In this document: positions 25,557-34,935 of the stretch, piece by piece
Layout of the letters: each line of letters begins with the position of its first letter
How positions within the stretch are numbered: position 1 is the first letter of the stretch
Source of the DNA: an uncultured Clostridium sp.
GTDB taxonomy: Bacteria; Bacillota; Clostridia; TANB77; CAG-508
NCBI GenBank assembly: GCA_958422985.1
Contig: CATZPY010000005.1
Coordinates: 1-61,339 of the forward strand
DNA length: 61,339 nucleotides
Direction: 5' to 3'
Made by a program: the position numbers and the translations under genes
Notes under the pieces: generated by a model
Told to the model about the DNA's origin: nothing
Database searches by the model: none
Seen by the model: the letters and a program-made list of their open reading frames with translations, nothing else

Positions 25557-27104
25557 CTATTTTTTATTTATATTTAATTCATCTTTTATAGTTTGATATC
25601 CTATTAGTTCTTCGTTTCTCTCTATTTTACTACCACTTTTTAATGATCTCTGTAATCTATTAAAAAATGCATTTGATGTTAAATTACCATTATTAGACAT
25701 TTCTAATTTTATTTTTAAATATGAAAAAGAATCTATTATTTCTTCTTCTAAATTTTTGTCTTCTAATTCTATTTTTTGACCTTGTTCATTTATTTTTTGT
25801 AATAACTGTGTTGTTCTTTGCAATTCTATATTTCTTTCTAAGTCATTAATTGCATATTTAATTATGTCTAGAACTTGTTTTGCTACCTCTAATTCTAGTT
25901 TCTCATATTTACAAAAAACTAAAACATTCTCTAATATATTATTGCAAGATGTTCTTTTTTCCATCTCTGTTAGTTCATTTAATTCAGTTTTTATATACTC
26001 TTTTAAATTATTTTTTATTTTATTTGTATCTTTTATAATATTTATAAAATTGTCTAGCTCATCTGCATTTATCTTATTTATTCTTTCATAATTAAATCTT
26101 TTTTTAATTAATTCAAATGCACCATATTCTTTTTCTAAAATATTTTCATTTGGAATTTCTTTTTGTAATATAAATAATGGTAATATTGCATTTTTCCTAT
26201 AATATATACTTCTTCTATCTATATCTTGCAAAGCAAATTTATTTTTTTCATAAAATTCATTTAAATTAAATTCACTATATTTTGCTCCGCCATTATATAT
26301 ATTTTTTAAATATTTGTTTTTATCACCTAATAAAAATTCTAAAAGCATTTTCTTATCTATTTTTAGCTTTTCTAGTACATACATTCTACTTCTTATTATA
26401 CTATCTGACTCTGTATATGCTGTTTCTAATGTATAGTCTTTTTTTATATGAAAACCTATATTTTCGAATGGGTGCTTTTCTATATAATTATTTACGACTA
26501 GGTCTGTAAATATATCTGCATTTCCTTCTTCTAATATAGTATCTCTTTCTTCTCCTAAATTCATGTTAGAAAAACAATGTGCATATCCATGTAAAATATA
26601 TCCTAATAATTTGCTTTGGTTATGACTTCTTTTTTCTTGTATTGTTATAGTATTTGTTTTACTGTCTACTTCCATATTATAGTTTTCTGGCAATTTATTT
26701 ATAATAATATTTGTCCTATTAAAAGTAATTTCTATAGCTTCTAGCTTACTATCTGGTACATTTATATATACCTCTTTTATAAATTCTCTTATCATCCTTT
26801 GTGCCAAATAAACAATCCTAAATAAATCTGGAGATACTTTATGCTCTAAGCTATTTATTATTTTATCCCTAGATTCTTTGTCTTTAAATTCTTTTAAAAA
26901 TTCTAATTTCGCTTCATTATCTTTTTCATTTTCTAAATAGTCTACTTTATTGTTGTTTTGTATTTCTTCTAGCTTTTTACTATTGGCTATTGCTTCTTCT
27001 ATTTTTTTAGCATTTTCTGATATTACTTCTTCTTTTTCGAAATTATTATCTGCTCTTTCTTTTCTTTCTTCATTATCTTTTTCTTCTATTTTAGTTTCTA
27101 ACAT
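25557..27104 (-). CDS. Unknown protein with degenerate metallopeptidase-like centre
   Basis: A 515-aa soluble protein. Residues 1-85 are Glu/Lys/Asn-rich and probably disordered. Around residues 155-205 it has LLGYILHGYAHCFSNMN followed by ILEEGNADIFTDLVV. This has the spacing and hydrophobicity of an HExxH zinc peptidase with the downstream EExxxD helix, but the catalytic Glu of HExxH is Gly (HGYAH). The rest is helical and Lys/Glu-rich. It may bind metal without proteolysis, or the likeness may be superficial. It stands between the 61-aa and 137-aa genes with 10-18 bp gaps. No known function can be assigned. Confidence 0.6.
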   Translation of the reverse strand: MLETKIEEKDNEERKERADNNFEKEEVISENAKKIEEAIANSKKLEEIQNNNKVDYLENEKDNEAKLEFLKEFKDKESRDKIINSLEHKVSPDLFRIVYLAQRMIREFIKEVYINVPDSKLEAIEITFNRTNIIINKLPENYNMEVDSKTNTITIQEKRSHNQSKLLGYILHGYAHCFSNMNLGEERDTILEEGNADIFTDLVVNNYIEKHPFENIGFHIKKDYTLETAYTESDSIIRSRMYVLEKLKIDKKMLLEFLLGDKNKYLKNIYNGGAKYSEFNLNEFYEKNKFALQDIDRRSIYYRKNAILPLFILQKEIPNENILEKEYGAFELIKKRFNYERINKINADELDNFINIIKDTNKIKNNLKEYIKTELNELTEMEKRTSCNNILENVLVFCKYEKLELEVAKQVLDIIKYAINDLERNIELQRTTQLLQKINEQGQKIELEDKNLEEEIIDSFSYLKIKLEMSNNGNLTSNAFFNRLQRSLKSGSKIERNEELIGYQTIKDELNINKK

Positions 27105-27122
27105 AATAATCTTCTCCTATGT

Positions 27123-27308
27123 TTAGTCTATTTGTTTATTTGCAACTTCTTCATCTTCTTTGTATTCTATGTTATTTTCTTTTAATTTCTTCTCTAATCT
27201 TTTGTTAAAAACATGTACATATCCAACTGCAGTTTCACTAATTTCATCTTTTAGTTCTTTTTTTACTTCTTCTTTTAATCTTTTTATTATTTCTTCATTT
27301 AACTCCAT
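27123..27308 (-). CDS. Small charged helical protein of unknown function
   Basis: A 61-aa protein, almost entirely charged helix (ELNEEIIKRLKEEVKKELKD) with a central TAVGYVHVFNKRLEKKLKE. ATG follows AAGAGGGTTGTAAA. It lies 17 bp after holA and 18 bp before the 515-aa gene, so it is probably part of the same transcript. No family recognised; coiled-coil interaction is plausible. The good ribosome binding site and tight spacing are the main evidence that it is real. Confidence 0.6.
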   Translation of the reverse strand: MELNEEIIKRLKEEVKKELKDEISETAVGYVHVFNKRLEKKLKENNIEYKEDEEVANKQID

Positions 27309-27325
27309 TTTACAACCCTCTTTTA

Positions 27326-28348
27326 TTACCTAGAACAATTATTACATAGGATTGTTTCTAAACCTACATTTAAGTCTATTTTTCCAATCTTATAATTATA
27401 ATCTAAATCTATTAGTTCTTTTATAATATTAGATATTTCTAAATCTGTAAAGCTTTTAGCCTGCATTTTATATTTATTTACTAAAAATATTTGGTTTGGC
27501 TTTAAGTTTAAAGATTTTGCTATGTCTAATTTATATTTTTCTGCTATTTTGACAAAATACAATTTTTTAAAATGATTATACAATGTTATTAATATTTTTT
27601 GAATAGGTTCTTTATTATAAAGTAAATTATTAAGTTCTTCTAATGCTAATTTTATTTGTTTTTTTCCTAAATAATCTGTTAAATTAAAAATTATAGCTTG
27701 TGTTTGCTTTGTGCATAATAAGTCTATATCTTCTTTATTTATTGTTCCACCTTCGCCTGCATATTCTATTAACTTTCTTATTTCATTAATTAAATCTTGC
27801 ATACTTTGTCCACATTGTTCTAGTAAATATTGCAAAGTATTTTCTGTTACATTTACTTTATATGCATTTGATATTGTTTTTAATCTTCTTATAATCTGAT
27901 TTGGTTTTTGATATACAAATTCACATACAACACCATTTTTTTCTAATGTCTTATATAATTTTTGCTTTTCTACATTTTCTTCTATAAATACTAAAATTAC
28001 ACTCTCATCTATATCTGATATATTATTTTCTATGTACTCAGCTAAATTTGACTTTATCTTAGTAAGTTCTGGATTCTTCTTTTTTCCTTCTTTTTTTAGA
28101 ATTCCAGAATTTTTCACAATTATTAATTTCTTTGGATATCCAAAAGCTGGAGTTTGTATATCAGATATTAAATTAAAAATATTTGTTTCGTCAATACTTA
28201 TATAATTTATTCCATTTATACATTCTCCAAAGTTTTTCCTTATTTTTTTAACTATTGTATCTATCAAAAATTTTTCTTCTCCATGTAAAACATATATGCT
28301 TTTTAAATTTCCTCTTCCTAAGTCTTGTTCTAATTCTTCTATTAACAC
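27326..28348 (-). CDS. holA: DNA polymerase III subunit delta
   Basis: A 340-aa clamp-loader subunit. N-terminal IYVLHGEEKFLIDTIVKKI corresponds to the degenerate P-loop-like region of HolA. The middle shows FGYPKKLIIVKNSG and YIENNISDIDESVILVFIEE. The C-terminal helical domain holds IIFNLTDYLGKKQIKLALEE and ends in LNVGLETILCNNC. It opens the beta sliding clamp together with delta' and tau/gamma in the replisome. The start is a GTG preceded by AGAAGGTATAAAT. It lies 84 bp after the ruvC remnant, and precedes a run of three unknown genes. Confidence 0.9.
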   Translation of the reverse strand: MLIEELEQDLGRGNLKSIYVLHGEEKFLIDTIVKKIRKNFGECINGINYISIDETNIFNLISDIQTPAFGYPKKLIIVKNSGILKKEGKKKNPELTKIKSNLAEYIENNISDIDESVILVFIEENVEKQKLYKTLEKNGVVCEFVYQKPNQIIRRLKTISNAYKVNVTENTLQYLLEQCGQSMQDLINEIRKLIEYAGEGGTINKEDIDLLCTKQTQAIIFNLTDYLGKKQIKLALEELNNLLYNKEPIQKILITLYNHFKKLYFVKIAEKYKLDIAKSLNLKPNQIFLVNKYKMQAKSFTDLEISNIIKELIDLDYNYKIGKIDLNVGLETILCNNCSR

Positions 28349-28432
28349 ATTTATACCTTCTTTATAATTTTAATTGGCCATAACCTTATTTGCAAGTAAT
28401 ATTCTCGTAGTTATTTTATCATCATTATGTTT

Positions 28433-28925
28433 TTATAATTTAAATTGTGATGAAAACTTAGATGAATGAGCATGGCAAATTGCTATTGCCATACTATCTG
28501 TTATATCATCTAATTTTGGTAATTTTTCTGTATTTAATATCATTTTTACCATTCTTTGTACTTGCATTTTATCTGCTCTACCATATCCTGTTACTGCTTG
28601 TTTTATCTGAAGTGGTGTGTATTCAAATATATCTAATTTATTTATTCTTGCAGTTATTAGTATTACACCTCTTGCTTGTGCAACATTAATAGCTGTTTTT
28701 GCATTGTTATTAAAAAATAATTCTTCTATAGACATTGCATCTGGTTTATATGTATTTATTATATTATTTAATTCGGTATTAATTTTTTCCAGTCTTAATG
28801 GAAAAGATTCTCCTGCTTCTGTTAATATTGCACCAGATGTTTCTAATTTAAATTTATTTCCCACATAATCTATTATACTATACCCGTGTTATAGCAAAAC
28901 CTGGGTCAATTCCTAATATTCTCAT
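28433..28925 (-). pseudogene. ruvC: Holliday junction resolvase RuvC, frameshifted near codon 14
   Basis: The frame beginning at ATG 28925 reads MRILGIDPGFAIT and then stops. The rest of RuvC (GNKFKLETSGAI ... ADKMQVQRMVKMILN ... DDITDSMAIAICHAH) continues in another frame down to 28433. Removing one base near 28886 (CCCGTGT instead of CCCTGT on the plus strand) restores GYSIIDYVGNKF and a full protein of about 163 aa, the normal length. The catalytic Asp7 is in the short first part, so the downstream frame alone cannot be active. The gene overlaps the debranching-enzyme stop by ATGA, so it belongs to that operon. A sequencing or assembly error is as likely as a true mutation. Confidence 0.85.
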
Positions 28926-30955
28926 TTTATTTCCTCTTCTACTTTTGTATCTAATATTATTCTAAATATTTCTGCAACACTCCATGCTTGTGAAAATGCA
29001 CCTTTTGGTAAATATGGTGGTTTAGAGTCGTATAATTCAGAAATGCTTAATATACAACCTTCTTTATACATCATAGCTTTAGTTGTTGTTTTTAAATTTT
29101 TTATAAAAATATTATATTGCTCTTCTAGTTCTTTTTTTACATTTCCTTCTTTTGTGTTATTTATAACATTTTTATATGCATCATTATATATTCCAAACAA
29201 CCATGGCCAAGTAATTCCTTGGTGGTAACTTATATCTCTTCTATATGAATCACCTTCATATGTTGCAATATATTGCTTGTCCTTTTTGTTTAAAGTACGC
29301 AAACCATGTCTTGTATATAGCTCTTTTGTTACTGTTTTTAAAATTTCTTTTGCATTTTTTCCTGCTGGGTTTAAAACTTGGTAACTAAGTGATAAACTAA
29401 ATAATTGATTTGGTCTTATTCTTTCATCTCCTAGTACATCATATAAAGATTTTTTATTAGCATTGTAAAACTTCTTATTAAATGATTTTTGAACTTTATC
29501 TGCTAAATTCTCGTATACTTCAGCTTCTTCTGTTTTTTCAAATTTATTTGATAATTCTTCCATTATTTTTAAAGCATTATACCATAAACTATTTATTTCT
29601 ACTGTTTTCCCATTTCTAGGTGTTACTGCAAAATCTCCAATTTTTACATCCATCCATGTGTTTTGAGTATTAACTGTTCCAGAATGAATTAATCCATCTC
29701 TTTCCATGTATATATTGTTATCATCAACATCTATGCCTGTAATATATGCTTCTATTATCTTTTTTAAACATACATAAAAATTGTTTTTTATAAAGTCATA
29801 ATCATTTGTGTAGTTAATATATTTTTTTATGTTTTCAAAAAGCAATAAAGAAGCATCTGCACTATTATATAAAGGTCTATTGTCATATCCAGAATATCCA
29901 TTTGGAACAAGACCATATTTTATATCTCTTATAAATGTTAGCAATACTTCTTTTGCTATCTCAAATCTTCTAGTTTTTAATAATAAGCCTTCAAATGCTA
30001 TTAAACTATCTCTTCCCCAATCTAAAAACCATGGGTAACCTGCAATTATCGTATGCAAACCAAATGATGGTCTATACGCTATAAAACTGTCTGTAGTAAT
30101 TATAAAATCTTCTATTAACTCTTTATCTTCTGTGTTTTCTGTTATTAAATTTGTATCTTTTACTATTGCTTTTAATCTATTTTCTTCATTTTGTATAAGT
30201 TCTTCTGCTCTTATTTCATCTATATTTTCTTCTAATGAAAATATAAATGAAATATTTTTTTCTTCGTTTGGCTCTAGCTCTATTTCATATCTTCCTGGAA
30301 TTGCATGATTTTCTATTGGATCAAAACCTCTTTTTTCTTCTTCCATATAAAACATATGGTAAAATACATCATTGCTATGTTCTATATATTTTCCTTCAGA
30401 ACATTTCATGTAAAATGGTGTTTGATTTTCATTTTTTATAATTAATTTTACTTTTGTTCCATTTATATTCTCTTTTAAATTAAAGTTTGTATCTTTATTA
30501 ACCTGATGGAAATCTCTATAATTTATTATAGGTGCCAATGTTAGTTTTGCTTTTTTGTCTCCATTTTTTATTTTATATAATACACCTACAGTATTTCTTC
30601 CATATTGCATACTTATAGTTTTTTGTATTAAAACATCTTCTACTCTATAGTTATAAGTTGGAACATACTTCTTTTCAAATGTTTCTATTCTTTTATACCC
30701 ATTTGAAATATAATTGTCACATATATTAGTATATAAAGGATATTTATTTCCATTAATTTCTATAGCTTCGTCTATTTTAGACAGTACTAAAAATCTTCTT
30801 GCTGGTGGTGTAAGTGCTGCAACTAGCAACCCATGGTATTTTCTTGTATTTGCGCCTGTAACTGTAGAAGATGCAAAACCACCTATTCCATTAGATATTA
30901 ACCATTCTCTTTGTATTAAATCTTTAAATTCTCCTTTGTTTACTAATATTTTCAT
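28922..30955 (-). CDS. Glycogen debranching enzyme (amylo-alpha-1,6-glucosidase family, GH133-like)
   Basis: A 677-aa protein with the bacterial/archaeal GDE architecture. The N-terminal domain (QREWLISNGIGGFASSTVTG, NTRKYHGLLVAAL) is followed by a linker and a C-terminal alpha/alpha-barrel with AGYPWFLDWGRDSLIAFEGL, DASLLLFENI and the final KGAFSQAWSVAEIFR. The Asp/Glu residues in WGRDS and in the RDISYHQGITWPW segment lie in the presumed active site. It removes alpha-1,6 branches from glycogen, complementing glgP. ATG follows TTGGAGGCTTACAA. Encoded 17 bp after the YvcK-like gene and overlapping the start of ruvC. Confidence 0.88.
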   Translation of the reverse strand: MKILVNKGEFKDLIQREWLISNGIGGFASSTVTGANTRKYHGLLVAALTPPARRFLVLSKIDEAIEINGNKYPLYTNICDNYISNGYKRIETFEKKYVPTYNYRVEDVLIQKTISMQYGRNTVGVLYKIKNGDKKAKLTLAPIINYRDFHQVNKDTNFNLKENINGTKVKLIIKNENQTPFYMKCSEGKYIEHSNDVFYHMFYMEEEKRGFDPIENHAIPGRYEIELEPNEEKNISFIFSLEENIDEIRAEELIQNEENRLKAIVKDTNLITENTEDKELIEDFIITTDSFIAYRPSFGLHTIIAGYPWFLDWGRDSLIAFEGLLLKTRRFEIAKEVLLTFIRDIKYGLVPNGYSGYDNRPLYNSADASLLLFENIKKYINYTNDYDFIKNNFYVCLKKIIEAYITGIDVDDNNIYMERDGLIHSGTVNTQNTWMDVKIGDFAVTPRNGKTVEINSLWYNALKIMEELSNKFEKTEEAEVYENLADKVQKSFNKKFYNANKKSLYDVLGDERIRPNQLFSLSLSYQVLNPAGKNAKEILKTVTKELYTRHGLRTLNKKDKQYIATYEGDSYRRDISYHQGITWPWLFGIYNDAYKNVINNTKEGNVKKELEEQYNIFIKNLKTTTKAMMYKEGCILSISELYDSKPPYLPKGAFSQAWSVAEIFRIILDTKVEEEIK

Positions 30956-30972
30956 TTGTAAGCCTCCAATTA

Positions 30973-32529
30973 TTATTTTCTCTTGTTTTGTTCAACCTTT
31001 TCTATAAATTTTTCTATAAATTCCTCTTCTTTATCTTTATTTTCATTTTGTAAAATTTCTCTGTTTTTTAATTTTACTTCTTCTGTATTTCTCATATCTT
31101 CTATACGTTTACCATATTTAGATAGAAATTTACTCTTTCTTTCCTTCTTATTTACATTAGTTTTTGTTTTTCTTTTTGGTTTATTTTTTATTTTATTAAA
31201 TTGTTTTTCATATTCCAATTTAGATTTTAAAAGCATATATTGTGGGTCAGATTGTTTATCTCTATATTTTAAATCGTCACAAATTAATTCTGATATAGCT
31301 CTTGCAACTAGATCTGGATTATGCCTTATAAAACCATTTTCTATGTAAGCTAAATCCCTTTGTAGTAACCTTACCCCCATACTTTTTGACTTTGCTATAT
31401 CTTGTACAACTAATTCTGAACCTTTTAAATTGTATCTTTTTATATATTCTGGTATAATCTCACCTGTATCATAAATGCAATAATCTATTACACCTTTACC
31501 TGTATGTTCCATAATAGCTTTTATATGGTCAGATAGCCTGTAATTATCTGTTTGTCCAGGTTCTGTCATTATATTACTTACATATACTTTTATTGCTTTA
31601 CTTTCTTTCATTGCTTTATATACACCATTTACCAATAAATTAGGTATTACATTTGTATATAAACTTCCTGGTCCTATTACAATGCAATCTGCTTCCTTTA
31701 TTGCTTTAACTACTTCTGGAGTTGCTCTACAATTTGGTGGTGATATAAACACTCTATTAATTTTTGTTATTTTATCATAAGATATTTTCTTAATTTGATC
31801 CTTTTCTTCTACTATCATTCCATTTTCTAATTCTGCACAAATTCTCATTTCATCATTAGTTATAGGTAGAACTTTTCCTATTATATTAAAAACTTCGTTT
31901 GAATTAGATATAGCTTCTGTAAAATCTTTAGATAAATTTTGTATTGTAGCAAAATATAAATCACTAAATGTCATATCTTTTAGTTCTTGGCTTTTAAATT
32001 TATATTCCATTAATTTTTTAGTAACTTCTTCATTTTGTGCTAACGCTATTACTGTATTTTTTATATCTTCTAATGGCATAGAATTTATAGATTTATTTTT
32101 CATTTTTCCATATGCTGAAACTGTTGCCACAGCTGTTATATTATCTGTATATTTTTTTAAACCTCTTGCAACTGTTTCTATTCCATTTCCAGAACCTATG
32201 ACAACAATTTTTGGTCCTTCTGAATATACTTTTTTATTAAAAATTAATGAATTTATATTTATATGATTTCTATTATTTTTTACTCTAGAATCTGTAGATT
32301 CTATTAGCATTTCCATAGTTCTTTTTTGTAAAAATACAATTCCTATAACTATACAGGTAAAGCCTAATATAAATGAAAAAATTATTAATAATAATTGTAG
32401 TATTTCTAACTCTTCTTTTACAATAATAGTAGATATTCCATAACATGCAAGTATTATTCCTACAAGAATAAGAAATATCCATCTTTTTATTCTTGCATTT
32501 GGTCTAAACCATTCTATAAAACCTTTCAT
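30973..32529 (-). CDS. YvcK/CofD-like protein with altered signature motifs and N-terminal membrane anchor
   Basis: A 518-aa protein. Two membrane segments (about residues 17-37 and 43-67) precede a YvcK/CofD domain at about 107-435. The C-terminal part is standard: GPGSLYTNVIPNLLVNGVY, YVSNIMTEPGQT and SDHIKAIMEH. The N-terminal ligand loop is not: the expected GGGTG is GSGNG, the DDGGSSGRLR stretch is SAYGKMKNKS, and the GHSFGNL region is DMTFSDL. YvcK supports cell-wall precursor metabolism and binds UDP-sugars in Bacillus. Here nucleotide binding may be changed or lost. It sits next to murB, but rapZ is missing and whiA lies 10 kb away, unlike the common murB-rapZ-yvcK-whiA order. A basic coiled tail ends it. 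Confidence 0.75.
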   Translation of the reverse strand: MKGFIEWFRPNARIKRWIFLILVGIILACYGISTIIVKEELEILQLLLIIFSFILGFTCIVIGIVFLQKRTMEMLIESTDSRVKNNRNHININSLIFNKKVYSEGPKIVVIGSGNGIETVARGLKKYTDNITAVATVSAYGKMKNKSINSMPLEDIKNTVIALAQNEEVTKKLMEYKFKSQELKDMTFSDLYFATIQNLSKDFTEAISNSNEVFNIIGKVLPITNDEMRICAELENGMIVEEKDQIKKISYDKITKINRVFISPPNCRATPEVVKAIKEADCIVIGPGSLYTNVIPNLLVNGVYKAMKESKAIKVYVSNIMTEPGQTDNYRLSDHIKAIMEHTGKGVIDYCIYDTGEIIPEYIKRYNLKGSELVVQDIAKSKSMGVRLLQRDLAYIENGFIRHNPDLVARAISELICDDLKYRDKQSDPQYMLLKSKLEYEKQFNKIKNKPKRKTKTNVNKKERKSKFLSKYGKRIEDMRNTEEVKLKNREILQNENKDKEEEFIEKFIEKVEQNKRK

Positions 32530-32557
32530 TTTTTATACATCCTTTCAAACTTGTCTT

Positions 32558-33481
32558 TTAGTCTTCTCCTATTACTTGTACTTCCAATTCTACTTTTTTT
32601 CCAAATTTTTCATATATCATTTGACTAATATACTTAGTTAAGTTTAGTACGTCTTTTGCTTTTGCATCTCCTTTATTTACTACGAAACCTGCGTGTTTGG
32701 TAGACACTTCTGCTCCACCTATATTATATCCTTTTAGTCCACATTCATCTATTAACTTTGCTGTAATAAAATCTTCTCCTCTTTTAAATGTACTTCCAGC
32801 TGATGGATATTCTAATGGTTGGTGTTCCTTGCGCCATACGCTATATTCGTCCATTTTAGCTTTTATTTCTTTGTATATTCCTTTATTTAATCTTAATTTT
32901 GTAGCTAGAATTATATATTCATTTGTGCTAAAAATACTATTTCTATATTCAAATTTTTGCTCTTCATTAGATAATATTTTTATATTTCCTTTTTTATCTA
33001 TGCACTTGGTTTCTAAAACAATATTTTTCATTTCTCCACCATGTGCTCCTGCATTCATCCTAATTGCTCCACCAATAGAACCAGGAATACCAGCAGCAAA
33101 TTCAAATCCTTCTATTTCTTCTATTAAAAGTTTTTGTGCCACATAACCATTTTTTACGCCTGCACCAATTGTTACTATATATTTTTCATCTTTTTTTTCT
33201 AAATAAAATTCTTCTATATCTATTCTTAGTACAATTCCTCTTATTCCACCATCTTTTACTAGTAAATTACTTCCATTTCCTATAACAGTTAATGGTATTT
33301 GGTTTTTATCTGAATACTCTAGTACTTTTTTAACATCATCTTCTTTTTTTGCATTCACAAAAATATCTGCCATGCCACCAATTTTAAAAGAAGTATGTTT
33401 TGACATTAATTCGTTTTTTAAAATATTTGTTTCTTCTGATACACACTTTTTTAATTCTTCTATATGATTTTCTATATTCAA
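32558..33481 (-). CDS. murB: UDP-N-acetylenolpyruvoylglucosamine reductase
   Basis: A 307-aa FAD enzyme of peptidoglycan synthesis that reduces UDP-GlcNAc-enolpyruvate to UDP-MurNAc with NADPH. The FAD domain has SKHTSFKIGGMADIF and IGNGSNLLVKDGGIRG, then AAGIPGSIGGAIRMNAGAHG. The catalytic region shows YRNSIFS and PSAGSTFKRGEDF, which contains the proton-donating serine, followed by KHAGFVVNKGDAKAKDVL. It is the type I/II Firmicutes form of normal length. It lies 1 bp after ispH and 28 bp before the YvcK-like gene on the same strand. No anomalies seen. Confidence 0.96.
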   Translation of the reverse strand: MNIENHIEELKKCVSEETNILKNELMSKHTSFKIGGMADIFVNAKKEDDVKKVLEYSDKNQIPLTVIGNGSNLLVKDGGIRGIVLRIDIEEFYLEKKDEKYIVTIGAGVKNGYVAQKLLIEEIEGFEFAAGIPGSIGGAIRMNAGAHGGEMKNIVLETKCIDKKGNIKILSNEEQKFEYRNSIFSTNEYIILATKLRLNKGIYKEIKAKMDEYSVWRKEHQPLEYPSAGSTFKRGEDFITAKLIDECGLKGYNIGGAEVSTKHAGFVVNKGDAKAKDVLNLTKYISQMIYEKFGKKVELEVQVIGED

Positions 33482-33482
33482 A

Positions 33483-34325
33483 TTATTTTCTCTCCTTTAA
33501 ATAATTTATAACTGCTTCTATACTTGTTTTAGGCGTTGAAGCTCCTGCCATTACTCCTATTTTAGATATGTTTTTAAAATCTTCATTATATAATTCTGTT
33601 ACTTCTTCTATTTTTACAGCTCTTTTACAATTCTTTTGTGATATTTCGTATAATTTATTTGTGTTAGAGCTTTTATTTCCACCTATAATAATCATATAAT
33701 CTACTTCTTTAGAAATTTCTTCTGTTTCCTTTTGTCTTATTTCTGTTGCATTACATATTCCATTGCATATTTTTATTTCGGTAGTTATATTTTCTTTTAA
33801 ATATTTTTCTATTTCAAAAAATTTTTGTAAGTTATATGTAGTTTGTGTTAAAACTGCTATTTTATCTTTTTTATTTAAAATTTCTATTCTGCTTTTTAGT
33901 TCTTCTATATTTTGTATTATTTCCCCATTTTTACAAAAGCTAAAAGTTCCAACAACTTCTGCATGTTCTTTTTCTCCAATTACTATTATATAATAATTTT
34001 CATTTGATAATTCTTCTGCTGTTTTATGTATCTTCAGCACTTTTGGGCAAGTACAATCTATTAATTCTACATTATGTTCTTTTGCATAAGTATACACATC
34101 TTTTTTTACTCCATGTGCTCTTATTATTACTTTTTCTTTTGCTTCCTCTATATTATTTATAACTATAAGACCATCATCTTTTAATTTATTTAATACTTGG
34201 CTATTATGCAATAAATCCCCTAAACACTCTATTTTATTTACTTTTTGTAATTCTTCTTCTGCTCTTTCTACCGCTCGTGTAATTCCATTACAAAAACCAG
34301 CTGTTTTTCCTAATATTATTTCCAT
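33483..34325 (-). CDS. ispH: 4-hydroxy-3-methylbut-2-enyl diphosphate reductase
   Basis: A 280-aa iron-sulfur enzyme, the last step of the MEP isoprenoid pathway, yielding IPP and DMAPP. The three cluster cysteines are visible in AGFCNGITRAV, DCTCPKVLKIH and ICNGICNATEIRQ, with LGDLLHNSQV and AVLTQTTYN as further family motifs. In many Clostridia IspH is fused to or followed by ribosomal-protein-S1 repeats; here it is stand-alone and the S1 protein is about 20 kb away. ATG follows AGGAGATATAT. Likely first gene of the ispH-murB-yvcK transcript, since the upstream gene is separated by about 130 bp. Confidence 0.95.
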   Translation of the reverse strand: MEIILGKTAGFCNGITRAVERAEEELQKVNKIECLGDLLHNSQVLNKLKDDGLIVINNIEEAKEKVIIRAHGVKKDVYTYAKEHNVELIDCTCPKVLKIHKTAEELSNENYYIIVIGEKEHAEVVGTFSFCKNGEIIQNIEELKSRIEILNKKDKIAVLTQTTYNLQKFFEIEKYLKENITTEIKICNGICNATEIRQKETEEISKEVDYMIIIGGNKSSNTNKLYEISQKNCKRAVKIEEVTELYNEDFKNISKIGVMAGASTPKTSIEAVINYLKERK

Positions 34326-34458
34326 ATATATCTCCTATTTTATTATATGTTTTGTCTGTTGCATTATATCACATATGTTACATTTCTGTAAAATTATTTT
34401 ACGATTATACTTCTGAAATAGATATCACACTAAACTATGAACCTTAATTATTATAAAA

Positions 34459-34935
34459 TCATTTTCGCAAAAAAATTCTTTTTATTTTTAATATTATCTT
34501 TTTTATTATGTTTGCTTCTTCTACTTTTATAACTTGTGTTTCTTCTTTATTTATCTCTTTTTTATTCTCCTTAAATCTTTCTTCAGGCTTATTTTGTGTT
34601 TCCGCTTTCTTTGTCTGCCTATTAGAAAAAATATTATTTAATTTTTCTTCATTTAGCCTTCTTTCCTCTTCATCTTTTTTTATAAACTCTTCTTTTTCTG
34701 CTTGCGTTGCCCAATAAGTTCTATATATCAGTGCTAAAATGTTTTCCGTTTCTTTTGATATTCCTTGCTGTTCTAAAGAAAGATTTTCTTGTATGCAGAA
34801 ATTATATTCTTTATCCATGTTCTCTTCTAAAAATTTTCTGAATTTTAGTGGAATTTTATTAGTTAATTCTGTATCTGTGTGTAATAATACTTCATTTACT
34901 TCTTTAAAAGCTTTTTGATATCTTCTATCTACCAT
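34459..34935 (-). CDS. Unknown small protein with basic tail (paralogue of 25133-25546)
   Basis: A 158-aa protein. Residues 5-85 match the gene at 25133: AFKEVNEVL, TNKIP, MDKEY, LSLEQQ, then YRTYW followed by acidic residues. Residues 85-140 are a Lys/Glu/Asn-rich linker, and the last residues (KIILKIKRIFLRK) are a hydrophobic-basic helix like that in the paralogue. Its start codon lies inside the 3' end of the amidoligase gene (11-bp overlap), so translation is coupled and the products probably act together. The alignment is my own by-eye comparison. No described family recognised. Confidence 0.68.
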   Translation of the reverse strand: MVDRRYQKAFKEVNEVLLHTDTELTNKIPLKFRKFLEENMDKEYNFCIQENLSLEQQGISKETENILALIYRTYWATQAEKEEFIKKDEEERRLNEEKLNNIFSNRQTKKAETQNKPEERFKENKKEINKEETQVIKVEEANIIKKIILKIKRIFLRK

